This document shows, one piece after another, positions 27,884 through 37,577 of a stretch of DNA of 64,000 nt (within the stretch, counting starts at the first letter, position 1; each line of letters opens with the position of its first letter). The notes under the pieces were generated by a model. The model searched no databases. It saw only the letters and a program-made list of their open reading frames with translations, and had not been told where the DNA came from. The DNA is from Candidatus Desulfovibrio intestinipullorum (GTDB lineage: Bacteria > Desulfobacterota > Desulfovibrionia > Desulfovibrionales > Desulfovibrionaceae). The DNA is taken from assembly GCA_019113165.1 (NCBI GenBank), contig DXHV01000077.1:1-64000 (forward strand), given 5' to 3'. The position numbers were made by a program, and so were the translations under genes.

Positions 27884-28942
27884 ATGCCTGGCAATACCAT
27901 TGGTCGGCTTTTTCGCGTCACAACCTTCGGAGAATCGCATGGAGAGGCTCTGGGCGGCATCATCGACGGCTGCCCGTCAGGCCTGTCCCTGACAGAGGAG
28001 GACATGCAGAAGGCGCTGGACAAGCGCAGGCCGGGCCAGGGACCGACAGCCACAGCGCGCAGGGAATCGGACACGGTCCATATTCTGTCCGGCGTCTTTG
28101 AAGGCCGGACCACGGGCACGCCCATTGCCTTTCTGGTGTACAATGAAAATCAGCGTTCCTCGGACTACGAGGCCCTGCGAGAGGTCTTCCGGCCCGGACA
28201 CGCGGACTGGGGCTTTCTGAAGAAGTTCGGCCTGCGCGATCACAGGGGGGGCGGCCGCTCCTCGGCCCGGGAAACCATAGGCCGGGTGGCTGCCGGCGCC
28301 GTGGCGGACAGGCTGCTGGAAGAAGCCGGCATCAGGGTGCAGGCTGCGACCGTGGAGTTCGGGGGCATTCCCGTGCGCACCGTGGACATGCAGGGTGCGT
28401 GGGAGCGCCTCTTCTTCAGCGCGGATCCGGACGTCATTCCCCTCTGGGAGGAGCGTGTGCTCAGGGCTCGCAAGGAAAAGGACACCCTGGGCGGCATTGT
28501 CCAGGTGGAGGCCACAGGCGTGCCTGCAGGCCTGGGCGAGCCGGTCTTCTACAAGCTTGATGCGGCACTGGCCGGTGCCCTCATGGGCGTGGGCGCCGTG
28601 AAGGGCGTGGAGATTGGGGACGGCTTTGCCGCGGCGCGTGCCTGCGGCAGCCAGAACAACGATCCCCTGCTGCCCGGAGGACAGTTTGCCTCCAATCACG
28701 CAGGGGGCATCCTTGGTGGCATCTCCTCCGGACAGACCATCGTGGCACGGGCGGCCGTCAAGCCCATTCCCTCCATTCCCAGGGAACAGCAGACCGTGGA
28801 CATGCACGACAGGCCTGCGACCATCCTGGTGGGCGGGCGCCACGATCTGTCGGCCATTCCGCGCTGCGTCCCTGTGCACAGGGCCATGGTGAGCCTGGTC
28901 CTTGCCGACATGCTCCTTCTGCAGCGCCGTCTGCTGTCCTGA
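27884..28942 (+). CDS. aroC: Chorismate synthase
   Basis: A 352-residue FMN-dependent lyase that makes chorismate from EPSP, the last step of the shikimate route. The three family signatures are present: GESHGEALGGIIDG, the GGGRSSARET segment, and SSGQTIVARAAVKP with the later PCVPVHRAM-like RCVPVHRAM. AAGGAG lies five bases before the ATG at 27884; the in-frame extension upstream is not homologous. Monocistronic as far as can be seen; recD2 starts 89 bases downstream on the same strand. Confidence 0.96.
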   Translation: MPGNTIGRLFRVTTFGESHGEALGGIIDGCPSGLSLTEEDMQKALDKRRPGQGPTATARRESDTVHILSGVFEGRTTGTPIAFLVYNENQRSSDYEALREVFRPGHADWGFLKKFGLRDHRGGGRSSARETIGRVAAGAVADRLLEEAGIRVQAATVEFGGIPVRTVDMQGAWERLFFSADPDVIPLWEERVLRARKEKDTLGGIVQVEATGVPAGLGEPVFYKLDAALAGALMGVGAVKGVEIGDGFAAARACGSQNNDPLLPGGQFASNHAGGILGGISSGQTIVARAAVKPIPSIPREQQTVDMHDRPATILVGGRHDLSAIPRCVPVHRAMVSLVLADMLLLQRRLLS

Positions 28943-29031
28943 CATCAGGGTGTCTCCCTGCACGCCCCATGCGAAAACCGTGACACAAGGCTGAACAATG
29001 TAACACGCGAGAAGAATGGAGTGGATCACTG

Positions 29032-31368
29032 ATGACTGAAGCCCCCACTTTTGGTCCGACAAAGAGGAAGGTGCGCCAGGCAAGCCTGGTGGCCGAGTCC
29101 GAGGCTCCTGCCGAGATCAGTTTCAGCGCCAGCGTTGACCGCATCATTTTCAAGAATGACAGCAACGGCTATGCCATCGTGCGCGTCTGCCCGGACAGCA
29201 AGGATGCCGGCCGCAATGGCATTCCGGCCGGGGAGCTCACCTGCGTGGGCACCCTGCTCAATCCCCAGGAAGGCATGCGCCTGCGCTTTACCGGCCGGTT
29301 CGTCAAGAATCCCCGCTTTGGCAGGCAGTTCCAGTTTTCCTCGGCCCAGGAGCAGGTGCCTGCCAGCGAGGCAGGGCTCATCTCCTACCTCTCGTCCAGG
29401 CTCATCAAGGGCATGGGCCCGGACATGGCCCAGCGCGTCGTGAAGAAGTTTGGTGCAGACACCATACGCATTCTGGACGAGGAGCCCGAAAAGCTCACCT
29501 CGGTCAGGGGCATAGGCGAGAAGAACCTGGCAACCATCGTCCAGAGCTGGCGGGAGCACAGAGGCCTGAGCGATCTCATGCAGTTCCTGCAGCCCCACGG
29601 GATCTCGTCGGCCTACGGCGTGCGCATCTACAAGGAATACGGCGTGCAGTCCCTGGCCATTGTCCGCGAAAACCCCTACCGCCTGGCCATGGATATACGC
29701 GGCATAGGCTTTACCACGGCCGATGCCATTGCCGAAAAGCTGGGCGTGCCCAGGGAATCACCCCTGCGCCTGCAGGGCGCCGTGCTCTATGTCCTGCAGA
29801 AGGCGGCGGACAACGGCGATGTCTTTCTGCCCTCCAGGGTGCTGACCGAACGCATTGAAAAGGAACTGCATGTGCCTGTCGCAGGCGTGGCCGATGCCAT
29901 TGCCGTGCTTGAGCAGGAAAAGCGCATTGTTGTGGACAGCGTGCCGCTTGAGGCCGAACCAGGCGCCGGCCCTGCCGACAAGGCCGTGTATCTGGCCATT
30001 TTTCACCGCTGTGAAGACAAGACAGCCTACTATTTGGAACGCCTGACCCACATGCCCAGCAACGTGACCTTCGAGGACGAGGGCAAGCAGGTGGCCGAGG
30101 CCCTGGCCAAGCAGGAACACGATCTTGCCAAGGCGCAGGTGTCGGCCGTGTACATGGCCGCCCACAGCAAGGTCATGGTGCTGACCGGCGGCCCGGGCAC
30201 AGGCAAGACCACCATCATCAAGGCCATCATCAGCCTGTATTCCACCGTGACCACGCGCATCTACCTGGCAGCCCCCACGGGCAGGGCCGCCAAGCGCATG
30301 TCCGAGGCCACGGGCATGGAGGCCCGCACCCTGCACCGCATGCTGGAATACAATCCTATGCTCAACAAGTTCTGCCGCAATGAAAACGAGCCCCTGGCCT
30401 GCGATCTGCTCATTGTCGACGAAGCGAGCATGATGGACATCCTGATCTTCTACTATCTCATGAAGGCAGTGCCCACGGGCTGCGTGGTCATCTTTGTGGG
30501 TGACATTTATCAGCTGCCCTCCGTTGGCCCTGGCTCCGTGCTGGCCGACATCATTGCCTCGGGCAAGGTGCCGGTGACCGAGCTCAACGAGATTTTCCGC
30601 CAGTCCAGGACCAGCGACATTGTCTCCAATGCCCACCTCATCAACAGTGGAACCGTGCCTGATCTGGTGCGCCCCTGGCAGCGGGAAACGGACTTCTTCT
30701 TCCTGGAAGTCGGAGACATGGAGGAAGCTGCGCCCATTCTCGTGGACCTTATCTGCCGGGAGATCCCCAGGCGCTACCAGTACAATCCCTTCAGGGACAT
30801 TCAGCTGCTTACGCCCATGCACAAGGGGGCTGTGGGCACCATCAACATGAATGCCATGCTGCAGCAGGCCCTGAACCCCGGCACCGGTGCGTCCCAGACC
30901 GGCCAGGACGCGCCTGTGGCCGAGCTCAGGCGCGGGGAGACGACTTTCCGCTGCGGCGACAAGGTCATGCAGATCAAGAACAACTACGTCAAGGATGTCT
31001 TCAACGGCGACGTGGGCACCATTGAGGCCATAGATGCCCGCAAGAAGATGGTCACGGTGAGCTTCGACGAGAGAAAGGTGCTCTATGAAGCCACCGAGAT
31101 GGACGAGCTTGTGCTGGCCTATGCCATCTCCATCCACAAGTCCCAGGGCTCGGAATATCCTGTCGTGGTTATTCCCCTGTTCATGCAGCACTATATCATG
31201 CTGCAGAGAAATCTCGTGTACACGGCCATAACCAGGGGCAAGAAGCTGGTGGTTCTGGTCGGCGAGACCAGGGCCCTGGCCAGGGCCGTGAGCAATACCG
31301 ACGTCAAGCGCCGCTATACGCGGCTCGCCTGGCGGCTCAGGGATTACGTCACCAATCTCTACAACTAG
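29032..31368 (+). CDS. recD2: RecD-like (RecD2) superfamily 1B DNA helicase
   Basis: A 778-residue 5'-3' helicase. The N-terminal 330 residues have the RecD2-specific OB-like start and helix-hairpin-helix modules (RGIGEKNLATIV, RGIGFTTADAIAEKLGV). The motor follows with Walker A TGGPGTGKTT near 384, LLIVDEASMMD near 463, GDIYQLPSVGPG, ELNEIFRQ and the C-terminal SIHKSQGSEYPVVVIP and RNLVYTAITRGKK. No RecB or RecC is present, as expected for RecD2, which acts alone in DNA repair and fork maintenance. GGAG lies about 10 bases before the ATG. A strong bidirectional terminator follows. Confidence 0.95.
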   Translation: MTEAPTFGPTKRKVRQASLVAESEAPAEISFSASVDRIIFKNDSNGYAIVRVCPDSKDAGRNGIPAGELTCVGTLLNPQEGMRLRFTGRFVKNPRFGRQFQFSSAQEQVPASEAGLISYLSSRLIKGMGPDMAQRVVKKFGADTIRILDEEPEKLTSVRGIGEKNLATIVQSWREHRGLSDLMQFLQPHGISSAYGVRIYKEYGVQSLAIVRENPYRLAMDIRGIGFTTADAIAEKLGVPRESPLRLQGAVLYVLQKAADNGDVFLPSRVLTERIEKELHVPVAGVADAIAVLEQEKRIVVDSVPLEAEPGAGPADKAVYLAIFHRCEDKTAYYLERLTHMPSNVTFEDEGKQVAEALAKQEHDLAKAQVSAVYMAAHSKVMVLTGGPGTGKTTIIKAIISLYSTVTTRIYLAAPTGRAAKRMSEATGMEARTLHRMLEYNPMLNKFCRNENEPLACDLLIVDEASMMDILIFYYLMKAVPTGCVVIFVGDIYQLPSVGPGSVLADIIASGKVPVTELNEIFRQSRTSDIVSNAHLINSGTVPDLVRPWQRETDFFFLEVGDMEEAAPILVDLICREIPRRYQYNPFRDIQLLTPMHKGAVGTINMNAMLQQALNPGTGASQTGQDAPVAELRRGETTFRCGDKVMQIKNNYVKDVFNGDVGTIEAIDARKKMVTVSFDERKVLYEATEMDELVLAYAISIHKSQGSEYPVVVIPLFMQHYIMLQRNLVYTAITRGKKLVVLVGETRALARAVSNTDVKRRYTRLAWRLRDYVTNLYN

Positions 31369-31374
31369 GAAATG

Positions 31375-31425
31375 AAAAAAGACCTTTCCGTCTCTTTCCC
31401 TTTGGGGGCGGAAAGGTCTTTTTTC
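31375..31425. terminator. Bidirectional terminator between recD2 and AMMECR1 gene
   Basis: A perfect 16-bp arm pair AAAAAAGACCTTTCCG / CGGAAAGGTCTTTTTT with an 18-base loop. The A and T tracts let it work on both strands for the convergent genes. Confidence 0.93.
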
Positions 31426-31451
31426 TTGAGCAAATTCGTGCTGCCTGACAG

Positions 31452-32021
31452 CTAGGGCCGTGTCGCCTGGAACTTGAAGCCCTCGTACCACAGAAGCTGG
31501 GCATCCGGGTGCTTCCAGGAGCCGTCGGGCAGGCCTGCCTTGGCACAAAGATGGCTGAGGTAGGCTGGCACGTCCCAGCCCTGCTCCACGGGCACCTGGG
31601 GGAGAAAGACTCCACTCCTGCCGTGCAGAGTCAGGACAAGGCCATGGGTGCCCAGGACGATTTTTGCGGGATCCGGACAGGGTGAGAGGGCATCGAGCAC
31701 AGTGATCTCCACTGCGGTCTGGGGCCACTCCGCCCGAGTGAGCGGGGCAAAGCGCGGGTCCTGGAAGGCGGCAGCCTGGGCCATGCGCCAGGCATTGCTC
31801 ACTAGCGGTTCTCGGCCGATGATGGAACCGATGCAGCCGCGCAGGTAGCCGTGAATGGTCAGGGTGACAAAGCAGCCCAGGTGCTGGCGCAGGTTTTCAG
31901 GATAGTCCAGGGGGTTGGGGGCCTGAACGGGTTCCTGGGCCAGACGCTGTCCAATGACCTGGACAACAAGTCTGGAGAGCAGATCCTGTTCGTCCTGACT
32001 GAGGGAAAAGGTGACAGCCAT
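31452..32021 (-). CDS. AMMECR1 domain protein (AmmeMemoRadiSam A-like)
   Basis: A 189-residue protein covering one AMMECR1 domain. The conserved block YLRGCIGSII is present near 60, then DPRFAPLT, EITVLDALSP and VPVEQGWDVPAYL. The family often occurs with a Memo-like dioxygenase and a radical SAM protein (the AMMECR1-Memo-radical SAM trio), but neither partner is here. The biochemical role is unknown. AAGGAA precedes the ATG at 32021. It follows metK by 86 bases on the same strand and may be the last gene of panC-metK-AMMECR1. Confidence 0.9.
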   Translation of the reverse strand: MAVTFSLSQDEQDLLSRLVVQVIGQRLAQEPVQAPNPLDYPENLRQHLGCFVTLTIHGYLRGCIGSIIGREPLVSNAWRMAQAAAFQDPRFAPLTRAEWPQTAVEITVLDALSPCPDPAKIVLGTHGLVLTLHGRSGVFLPQVPVEQGWDVPAYLSHLCAKAGLPDGSWKHPDAQLLWYEGFKFQATRP

Positions 32022-32107
32022 GGCAGTTCCTTGCAGAAGACATGCAAAAGGGCCTGAAAACAGGAGCATCCCCCGGCAGATCGTCCTGCCGGAGGATGCC
32101 AGGGACA

Positions 32108-33283
32108 TTAGTGCTTTTGCACGGCAGTGAGCAGATCCTGCACGGCATCGCGCTTTTCCCATGTGAATTCGGGGAGCTCACGACCAAAGTGTCCGTAGCA
32201 GGACGTCTTCTTGTAAATGGGGCGCTTCAGATCGAGGCGCTTGGTAATGTAGTAGGGACGCAGATTGAAGACTTCGCGCACGGCATCGGTCAGCACGCTG
32301 TCGGGGTACTCGCTGGTATTCTGCGAGGTCACCAGGATGCTGACCGGGTCGGCCACGCCGATGCTGTAGGCAATCTGCACCTCGCATATGCCGGCCAGAC
32401 CGGCAGCCACGATATTCTTGGCAATGTAGCGGCCCATATAGGCACCGGAGCGGTCCACCTTGGAGGGGTCCTTGCCAGAGAAGGCGCCGCCGCCATGGTG
32501 GCCGGAACCGCCGTAGGTGTCCTGGATGATCTTGCGGCCGGTGAGTCCGCAGTCGCCCATGGGACCGCCCACGACAAATCGGCCGGTGGTATTGATGAAG
32601 ATTTCGCAGTCCTTTTCGTCAAAGTAGCCGGAGGGCTCAAGCACGGGACGGATGACCTGGCTCTTGACGGCCTCTATGATCTCGTCCTGGGTGGCATGGG
32701 GTTCGTGCTGGGTGGAGACGACCACATTATTGATGCGGACGGGCTTGCCATCGTGGTATTCAAAGGACACCTGGGTCTTGCCGTCGGGACGGAAGAAGTC
32801 GACGATGCCTTCCTTGCGAACCCTGGTCAGCCTCTGGGAGAGCTGGTGCGCCCAGAAGATGGGGGCAGGCATGAGGGTCGGGGTCTCGTCGCAGGCATAG
32901 CCGAACATCATGCCCTGGTCGCCTGCGCCCTGGTCCTCGGGATTTTCCCTGAGCACGCCCTGGGCAATGTCGGGCGACTGATGGTCAATGGTGGAGAGCA
33001 CGGCGCAGGTCTGCCAGTCAAAGCCCATGGCCGAGCTGCTGTAGCCCACATCCTTGATGGTTTCGCGCACCACGGTGGGCAGGTCGGCATAGCCCTTGGT
33101 GGATATTTCGCCGGCAATGATGGCCATGCCCGTGGTCACCAGGGTTTCGCAGGCAACATGGGCATCGGGATCCTGGGCCAGCAGGGTATCCAGGACGGCA
33201 TCGGAAATCTGATCGGCCACCTTGTCGGGATGCCCCTCAGTGACGGATTCAGACGTGAAGAAATAGGTTCCTTTGGTCTGCAT
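32108..33283 (-). CDS. metK: S-adenosylmethionine synthetase
   Basis: A 391-residue enzyme that makes SAM from methionine and ATP. Motifs include [30 protein letters not shown] and the P-loop-like [16 protein letters not shown]. Length is typical. AGGAGG is placed five bases before the ATG. It starts eight bases after the panC stop. As SAM is also the precursor in many organisms of methylation and hence of SAH handled by sahR-ahcY, the two loci belong to the same metabolic cycle though 21 kb apart. Confidence 0.98.
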   Translation of the reverse strand: MQTKGTYFFTSESVTEGHPDKVADQISDAVLDTLLAQDPDAHVACETLVTTGMAIIAGEISTKGYADLPTVVRETIKDVGYSSSAMGFDWQTCAVLSTIDHQSPDIAQGVLRENPEDQGAGDQGMMFGYACDETPTLMPAPIFWAHQLSQRLTRVRKEGIVDFFRPDGKTQVSFEYHDGKPVRINNVVVSTQHEPHATQDEIIEAVKSQVIRPVLEPSGYFDEKDCEIFINTTGRFVVGGPMGDCGLTGRKIIQDTYGGSGHHGGGAFSGKDPSKVDRSGAYMGRYIAKNIVAAGLAGICEVQIAYSIGVADPVSILVTSQNTSEYPDSVLTDAVREVFNLRPYYITKRLDLKRPIYKKTSCYGHFGRELPEFTWEKRDAVQDLLTAVQKH

Positions 33284-33291
33284 GACCCCTC

Positions 33292-34143
33292 CTAATTCAG
33301 CTGTATATTATCAATAAGACGAGCTTTGCCCATTTTGATGGCGCAGGCCATGGTGGCTGGACCCGTGATCTCCTCAATCTGATTGAGGCTGGCCGAGTCG
33401 ATGACTTGCAGATAGTCCAGCCTGCCCAGAGGCAGTCTGCTGGCCCAGCGGCGCAGGACAGCATCCCTGAGCACGGAGGCCCTGGTCTCGCCGTGTGTCA
33501 CCATGTCTTTGGCATACTGCAGCCCGGCATAGATTTCAGGGGCCTGGGCGCGTTCTTCTTCGGTGAGATAGACATTGCGTGAGGAAAGGGCCAGGCCGTC
33601 CGCAGCCCTGACAATGGGCACGCCCACAATGGTCACGGGGATGAAGAGATCCCGCACCATGCGGCGAATGATGGCCTGCTGCTGCCAATCCTTGTTGCCA
33701 AAGACGGCATAGTCGGCCTGCGTCAGGTGGAAGAGCTTGCTGCACACCGTGCACACGCCCCTGAAGTGGATGGGGCGGGAGATGCCGCACAGAAGCTGTC
33801 CCATTTCGGGCACTTCCACCCAGGTCGCGGCGTCCTCGGCATAGAGTTCCTCGGGGGCAGGCGTGAAGAGCAGATCCGCACCGTGCTCCCTGGCAATCTG
33901 CGCATCCCGTTCCAGGTCCCGCGGGTAGGCGGCATAGTCCTCGTTGGGACCGAACTGCGTGGGGTTGACAAAAAGACTGACAACGACCCTGTCACCCAGG
34001 GTACGGGCCTTGTCCATGAGGGCGGCATGGCCTTCGTGGTAATAGCCCATGGTGGGAACAAGGGCGATGCTCTGGCCTTCGCGATGCCACTGGCGGCAGA
34101 CAGCGGCGAGTTCTTGTGCTGTAGAGAGTATTTGCATATCCAT
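33292..34143 (-). CDS. panC: Pantothenate synthetase
   Basis: A 283-residue ligase joining pantoate and beta-alanine with ATP. It has [15 protein letters not shown] with the HIGH-like signature, [37 protein letters not shown] and [13 protein letters not shown]. Two start codons are close (34143 and 34137) and neither has a good Shine-Dalgarno. Its stop is eight bases before metK, an operon linking coenzyme A and SAM synthesis without a shared pathway. Confidence 0.96.
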   Translation of the reverse strand: MDMQILSTAQELAAVCRQWHREGQSIALVPTMGYYHEGHAALMDKARTLGDRVVVSLFVNPTQFGPNEDYAAYPRDLERDAQIAREHGADLLFTPAPEELYAEDAATWVEVPEMGQLLCGISRPIHFRGVCTVCSKLFHLTQADYAVFGNKDWQQQAIIRRMVRDLFIPVTIVGVPIVRAADGLALSSRNVYLTEEERAQAPEIYAGLQYAKDMVTHGETRASVLRDAVLRRWASRLPLGRLDYLQVIDSASLNQIEEITGPATMACAIKMGKARLIDNIQLN

Positions 34144-34441
34144 ATATCAAGGAATGGTAATATAGTAAGAGGTGAAATACTTATACGCTCCACAACGCTG
34201 TCTGTAAAGGAATATGTCCTGTGACAGGATTTTTTGTGGCCGGGGTAGACGATAAGCATCCAATTTTATCCAAATTTCCCGTTGTGTTAGCATTTTTCTA
34301 CCCACAGGGCTGCACGGCGTGCGACTCTGGATGAGCCCGGCAGCGATTGACAGGGGTGGGGCTTTTGGAGAAGAAGGCCCTGAGCGTGCAGCGGCACCAT
34401 ATTTGATTGTCAGGCCCGAAACCATGGCCAAGGAGCAGGAT

Positions 34442-35791
34442 ATGATCAGGAAAAAATCAGTCGAAGGACGCAGCAGGACGACAGGCACAATCAAGGTCTG
34501 GTGTCGCAGTCTCGGCTGTCCCAAGAACAGGGTGGATACGGAAAAGCTCATGGGACAGCTGGGCAGCAGCGTTTGTCTGACGGAAAGCATACGCAGCGCC
34601 GATCTGATCTTTATCAACACCTGTGCCTTCATTGAGCCAGCAGTCAGAGAATCGCTGCAGACCATCCTCTCCGTGGCCGAGGAACGGGACAAGGCGCGGA
34701 GAAAAAGGCCCCTGCTTGCGGTGGCCGGCTGTCTTGCCGGCCGCTACCCCATTGATGAACTGGCCACGGGCATGCCCGAAGTGGATCTCTGGCTTGTGCC
34801 AAATGAACGCGAGCACTGGGCCGAGTACATCCAAAAACGCCTGTTCAGGGAAGATGAGCCCGGACAGCGGCTTGTGTCCACGCTGCCGTCCTATGCCTAT
34901 CTCAAGGTCAGCGAAGGCTGCAGGCACCGCTGCGCGTTCTGCACCATACCCTCCATCCGTGGCCCCCTGCACTCTGCTCCGCAGGACGAACTCATTGCAG
35001 AAGCGCGCTATCTGGCAGGCAATGGTGTCCGGGAACTGGTGCTCATCGCCCAGGACCTGACAGATTATGCGCAGGAACACGGCCCAGATGCTCAGGCCTT
35101 TCCCTCTCTTCTGCACAGACTGGGCGAGATTGAGGGCATAGACTGGCTCCGCATGCTCTACCTCTACCCCAGGGGCATTACCAGCGAGCTGCTGCAGACC
35201 GTGAAGGACGTGGATGCCCTGCTTCCCTATTTTGACATTCCCCTGCAGCACAGCCACCCGGACATCCTGCGGCAGATGGGCCGCCCCTTTTCTGTGGATG
35301 CCAGGAAGATCTGTGGCGACATACGCGATGCCCTGCCTGAAGCAGCTCTGCGCACCACCTTCATTGTGGGCTATCCCGGAGAGACGGACGAGCATTTCCA
35401 ACACTTGTGCAATTTTGTGGAAGAGATGCGTTTCACCCAGCTTGGCGTGTTCACCTTCTGGCCCGAAGAGGGCACAGTGGCGGCCAGCCTGCCCAATCAG
35501 GTGGAAAATGCGGTCAAGGAGGAGCGCCGGGCACATCTCATGCAGCTGCAGCAGGACATAAGCCGTGAGCTGCTCGAAGAGCAAGTCGGTTCTGTGCAGA
35601 AGGTGCTTGTGGACAGCGTCAACCCCGAATGGCCTGGGCTGCATAATGGCCGGGTCTGGTTCCAGGCCCCCGATGTTGATGGCATATGCTATGTCAGCGG
35701 GCCCGGAGTGGAACCCGGAGCCATGGTGGAAGCGGATATCGTGGAGAGCAGTGAATACGACTTGACCGCACTGACTCCCGAACTGGACTAG
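34442..35791 (+). CDS. rimO: Ribosomal protein S12 methylthiotransferase RimO
   Basis: A 449-residue radical SAM enzyme that adds a methylthio group to Asp of ribosomal protein S12. The N-terminal UPF0004 domain has SLGCPKNRVDTE and NTCAFIEPA with three cluster-binding cysteines; the radical SAM motif CRHRCAFCTIPSIRG lies near 155; the TRAM domain is at the C terminus. The ATG at 34442 has AAGGAG six bases upstream; an ATG at 34424 in frame is weaker. Divergent from panC across about 300 bases. Confidence 0.95.
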   Translation: MIRKKSVEGRSRTTGTIKVWCRSLGCPKNRVDTEKLMGQLGSSVCLTESIRSADLIFINTCAFIEPAVRESLQTILSVAEERDKARRKRPLLAVAGCLAGRYPIDELATGMPEVDLWLVPNEREHWAEYIQKRLFREDEPGQRLVSTLPSYAYLKVSEGCRHRCAFCTIPSIRGPLHSAPQDELIAEARYLAGNGVRELVLIAQDLTDYAQEHGPDAQAFPSLLHRLGEIEGIDWLRMLYLYPRGITSELLQTVKDVDALLPYFDIPLQHSHPDILRQMGRPFSVDARKICGDIRDALPEAALRTTFIVGYPGETDEHFQHLCNFVEEMRFTQLGVFTFWPEEGTVAASLPNQVENAVKEERRAHLMQLQQDISRELLEEQVGSVQKVLVDSVNPEWPGLHNGRVWFQAPDVDGICYVSGPGVEPGAMVEADIVESSEYDLTALTPELD

Positions 35792-35826
35792 GTCGCAGAG
35801 GAAGTTTGTCCGAGCGGGCAGGGTAC

Positions 35827-35842
35827 TGTTTCACGTGAAACA
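35827..35842. promoter_or_regulatory. parS: parS site (perfect)
   Basis: Exact TGTTTCACGTGAAACA, 36 bases after the rimO stop. Its flanks CAGGGT and GCCCTG resemble the arms of the site at 384, making an imperfect 32-bp palindrome with two mismatched pairs. Confidence 0.93.
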
Positions 35843-35938
35843 TTGCCCTGCGGTCCAGTTTGGCACTCAAACCGGGGCAGAAAACCTGGATTAGCTCTAG
35901 AGACAGAAGATGCACAGAGTCACACACGCTGTATTGCT

Positions 35939-35969
35939 GGGTCGCCTGATCGTGGACGACCCTTTTTTT
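35939..35969 (+). terminator. Rho-independent terminator downstream of rimO
   Basis: GGGTCG (35939-35944) pairs with CGACCC (35957-35962) and is followed by seven T. It is 148 bases beyond the rimO stop, so it ends either a long rimO tail or a separate short RNA. Confidence 0.8.
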
Positions 35970-36176
35970 GCGCGCTTCTTTTTAGGAGCGCAGTGCACAA
36001 TCGTGGACACTATCTGCCTCGACGTTCGGACGCAGTCATCCTGCATGGAATGCCGGGGTGGCCCTTCAACCTTGTGTCTGTCCGCTGTTCTTTGATGCTC
36101 AGAGGACACTTCAGGATCTGTGTGCGATCCCTGCTGCCGAAGGAGCCGCTATAAATCGTGCTCATTGGTTCGACAT

Positions 36177-36192
36177 TGTTTCACGTGGAACA
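36177..36192. promoter_or_regulatory. parS: parS-like site with one mismatch
   Basis: TGTTTCACGTGGAACA differs from the consensus at one position (A to G at base 12). It lies 350 bases from the perfect site at 35827, in the same intergenic gap. Confidence 0.75.
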
Positions 36193-36253
36193 TTGCGTTC
36201 GGGGTCTCTTGTCAGACAGCCACTGCTTTTCCTGTCTCTGTATCTCAAGGCGC

Positions 36254-36289
36254 AAAAAAGGGGAACAGAAGACAGTCTTCTGTTCCCCC
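36254..36289 (-). terminator. fba terminator
   Basis: A 14-bp perfect inverted repeat GGGGAACAGAAGAC/GTCTTCTGTTCCCC with almost no loop; on the minus strand it is followed by six T. It lies about 50 bases past the fba stop. Confidence 0.92.
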
Positions 36290-36337
36290 GAGAGTTTTCT
36301 GGCTGGTCAGGGGAGTCCCCCCTGACCTGTGCAGAGA

Positions 36338-37273
36338 TTAGAGCAGTTCGGACTTGCCGGAAGAGCCCATGACGTCACGGATCTTGCGGGCAACCATGTT
36401 GCGCACGGCTTCCCTGGCAGGAGTCAGATACTGACGCGGGTCAAAGGCTTCGGGATGCTCAACCATGTACTGGCGGATGGATGCGGTCAGGGCAAGACGG
36501 ATGTCCGTGTCCACGTTGATTTTGCAGACGCCCAGGCGGGCGGCCTGACGCAGCATGTCTTCCGGCACGCCGCGGGCGCCACCCACATTGCCGCCGTACT
36601 TGTTGCACAGTTCCACGAATTCCTGGGGCACGGAAGAAGCGCCGTGCAGAACCAGGGGGTAGTTGGGCAGTTTCTTGGTGATGGTTTCCAGTCTGGCAAA
36701 GTCCAGATGGGGTTCGCCCTTGAACTTGTAGGCACCGTGGCTTGTGCCGATGGCGATGGCCAGGGAGTCGCAGCCTGTCTTTTCGACGAAGTCGACAGCC
36801 TGGTCAGGATCGGTGAACTGATGTCCCTCGGAGACAACATGTTCTTCTATGCCGGCCAGCTTGCCAAGCTCGGCTTCAACCCACACACCGCGGGGATGGG
36901 CGTATTCCACCACCTTCTTGGTCAGGGCGATGTTTTCTTCATACGGCAGGGCGGAACCGTCAATCATGACGGACGTGAAGCCGCCGTCAATGCAGTCACG
37001 GCACATTTCAAAGGACGGACCGTGATCCAGATGCACGCAGACGGGCACTTCGGGCGCTTCGGTCAGGGCGGCTTCCACAAGCTTCATGATGTAGGTCTGG
37101 CCGGCGTATTTGCGGGCACCGGCGGAAACCTGCAGGATGCAGGGCGATTTTTCCTCTGAGGCAGCACGCATGATGCCCTGAACGATTTCCATGTTGTTGA
37201 CGTTGAATGCACCGATGGCAAACTGTCCTTCGTAGGCAGCCTGGAACATTTTCTTTGGGCCGATAAGGGGCAT
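36338..37273 (-). CDS. fba: Class II fructose-bisphosphate aldolase
   Basis: A 311-residue zinc-dependent aldolase of glycolysis/gluconeogenesis. The metal-site motif VCVHLDHGPSFEMC has the DH pair, then GFTSVMIDGSALPYEENI, VEAELGKLAGIEE and LVLHGASSVP with the third ligand His. CKINVDTDIRLA binds the phosphate. AGGAGG lies before the ATG at 37273. A terminator closes it, so it is monocistronic. Confidence 0.96.
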   Translation of the reverse strand: MPLIGPKKMFQAAYEGQFAIGAFNVNNMEIVQGIMRAASEEKSPCILQVSAGARKYAGQTYIMKLVEAALTEAPEVPVCVHLDHGPSFEMCRDCIDGGFTSVMIDGSALPYEENIALTKKVVEYAHPRGVWVEAELGKLAGIEEHVVSEGHQFTDPDQAVDFVEKTGCDSLAIAIGTSHGAYKFKGEPHLDFARLETITKKLPNYPLVLHGASSVPQEFVELCNKYGGNVGGARGVPEDMLRQAARLGVCKINVDTDIRLALTASIRQYMVEHPEAFDPRQYLTPAREAVRNMVARKIRDVMGSSGKSELL

Positions 37274-37577
37274 GTTATTCCTCCTGGAAAAACATATGTG
37301 AATACATGAGAGGACATCCTGCACTCCGGACAGCACGTCTGTCTGGCTGGAGCGTGGGGTTTTCAGGCCTCTGCCATGAACTTTGCCTGAGAGCTAGGTA
37401 GCACATTAGACAAGGCATGGCTACGCAAAAAAGGCGGGCAGGAGAAAAACTTTGTGCAGGGCCGGTCTCCTCTCTGCGAGGAGCGGTCTGCCTGCACCAG
37501 CACTCCGGTCGGGAAGGACGGATGCCCCACCCTCCCCTGCCGCAGCTTGCCCAGGCCATGGCCTTTGCCCCCCAAAT
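37274..37577. other. Intergenic region fba-surE
   Basis: About 300 bases with no supported gene. It is expected to contain the fba promoter and the surE 3' region. No strong repeat or hairpin was noticed. Confidence 0.5.

Larger units (their letters stand above)
35843..36230. other. Intergenic region rimO-fba with parS pair and terminator
   Basis: About 390 bases without a supported gene. It contains a rho-independent terminator at 35939-35969 with no gene directly before it and a near-perfect parS at 36177. A small RNA between 35843 and 35969 is possible. Confidence 0.5.

Noticed and set aside
34144..34170. Possible SahR-type site upstream of panC-metK (ATATCAAGG...)
   Set aside because: Only one half site resembles the sahR promoter palindrome; the other half does not match.
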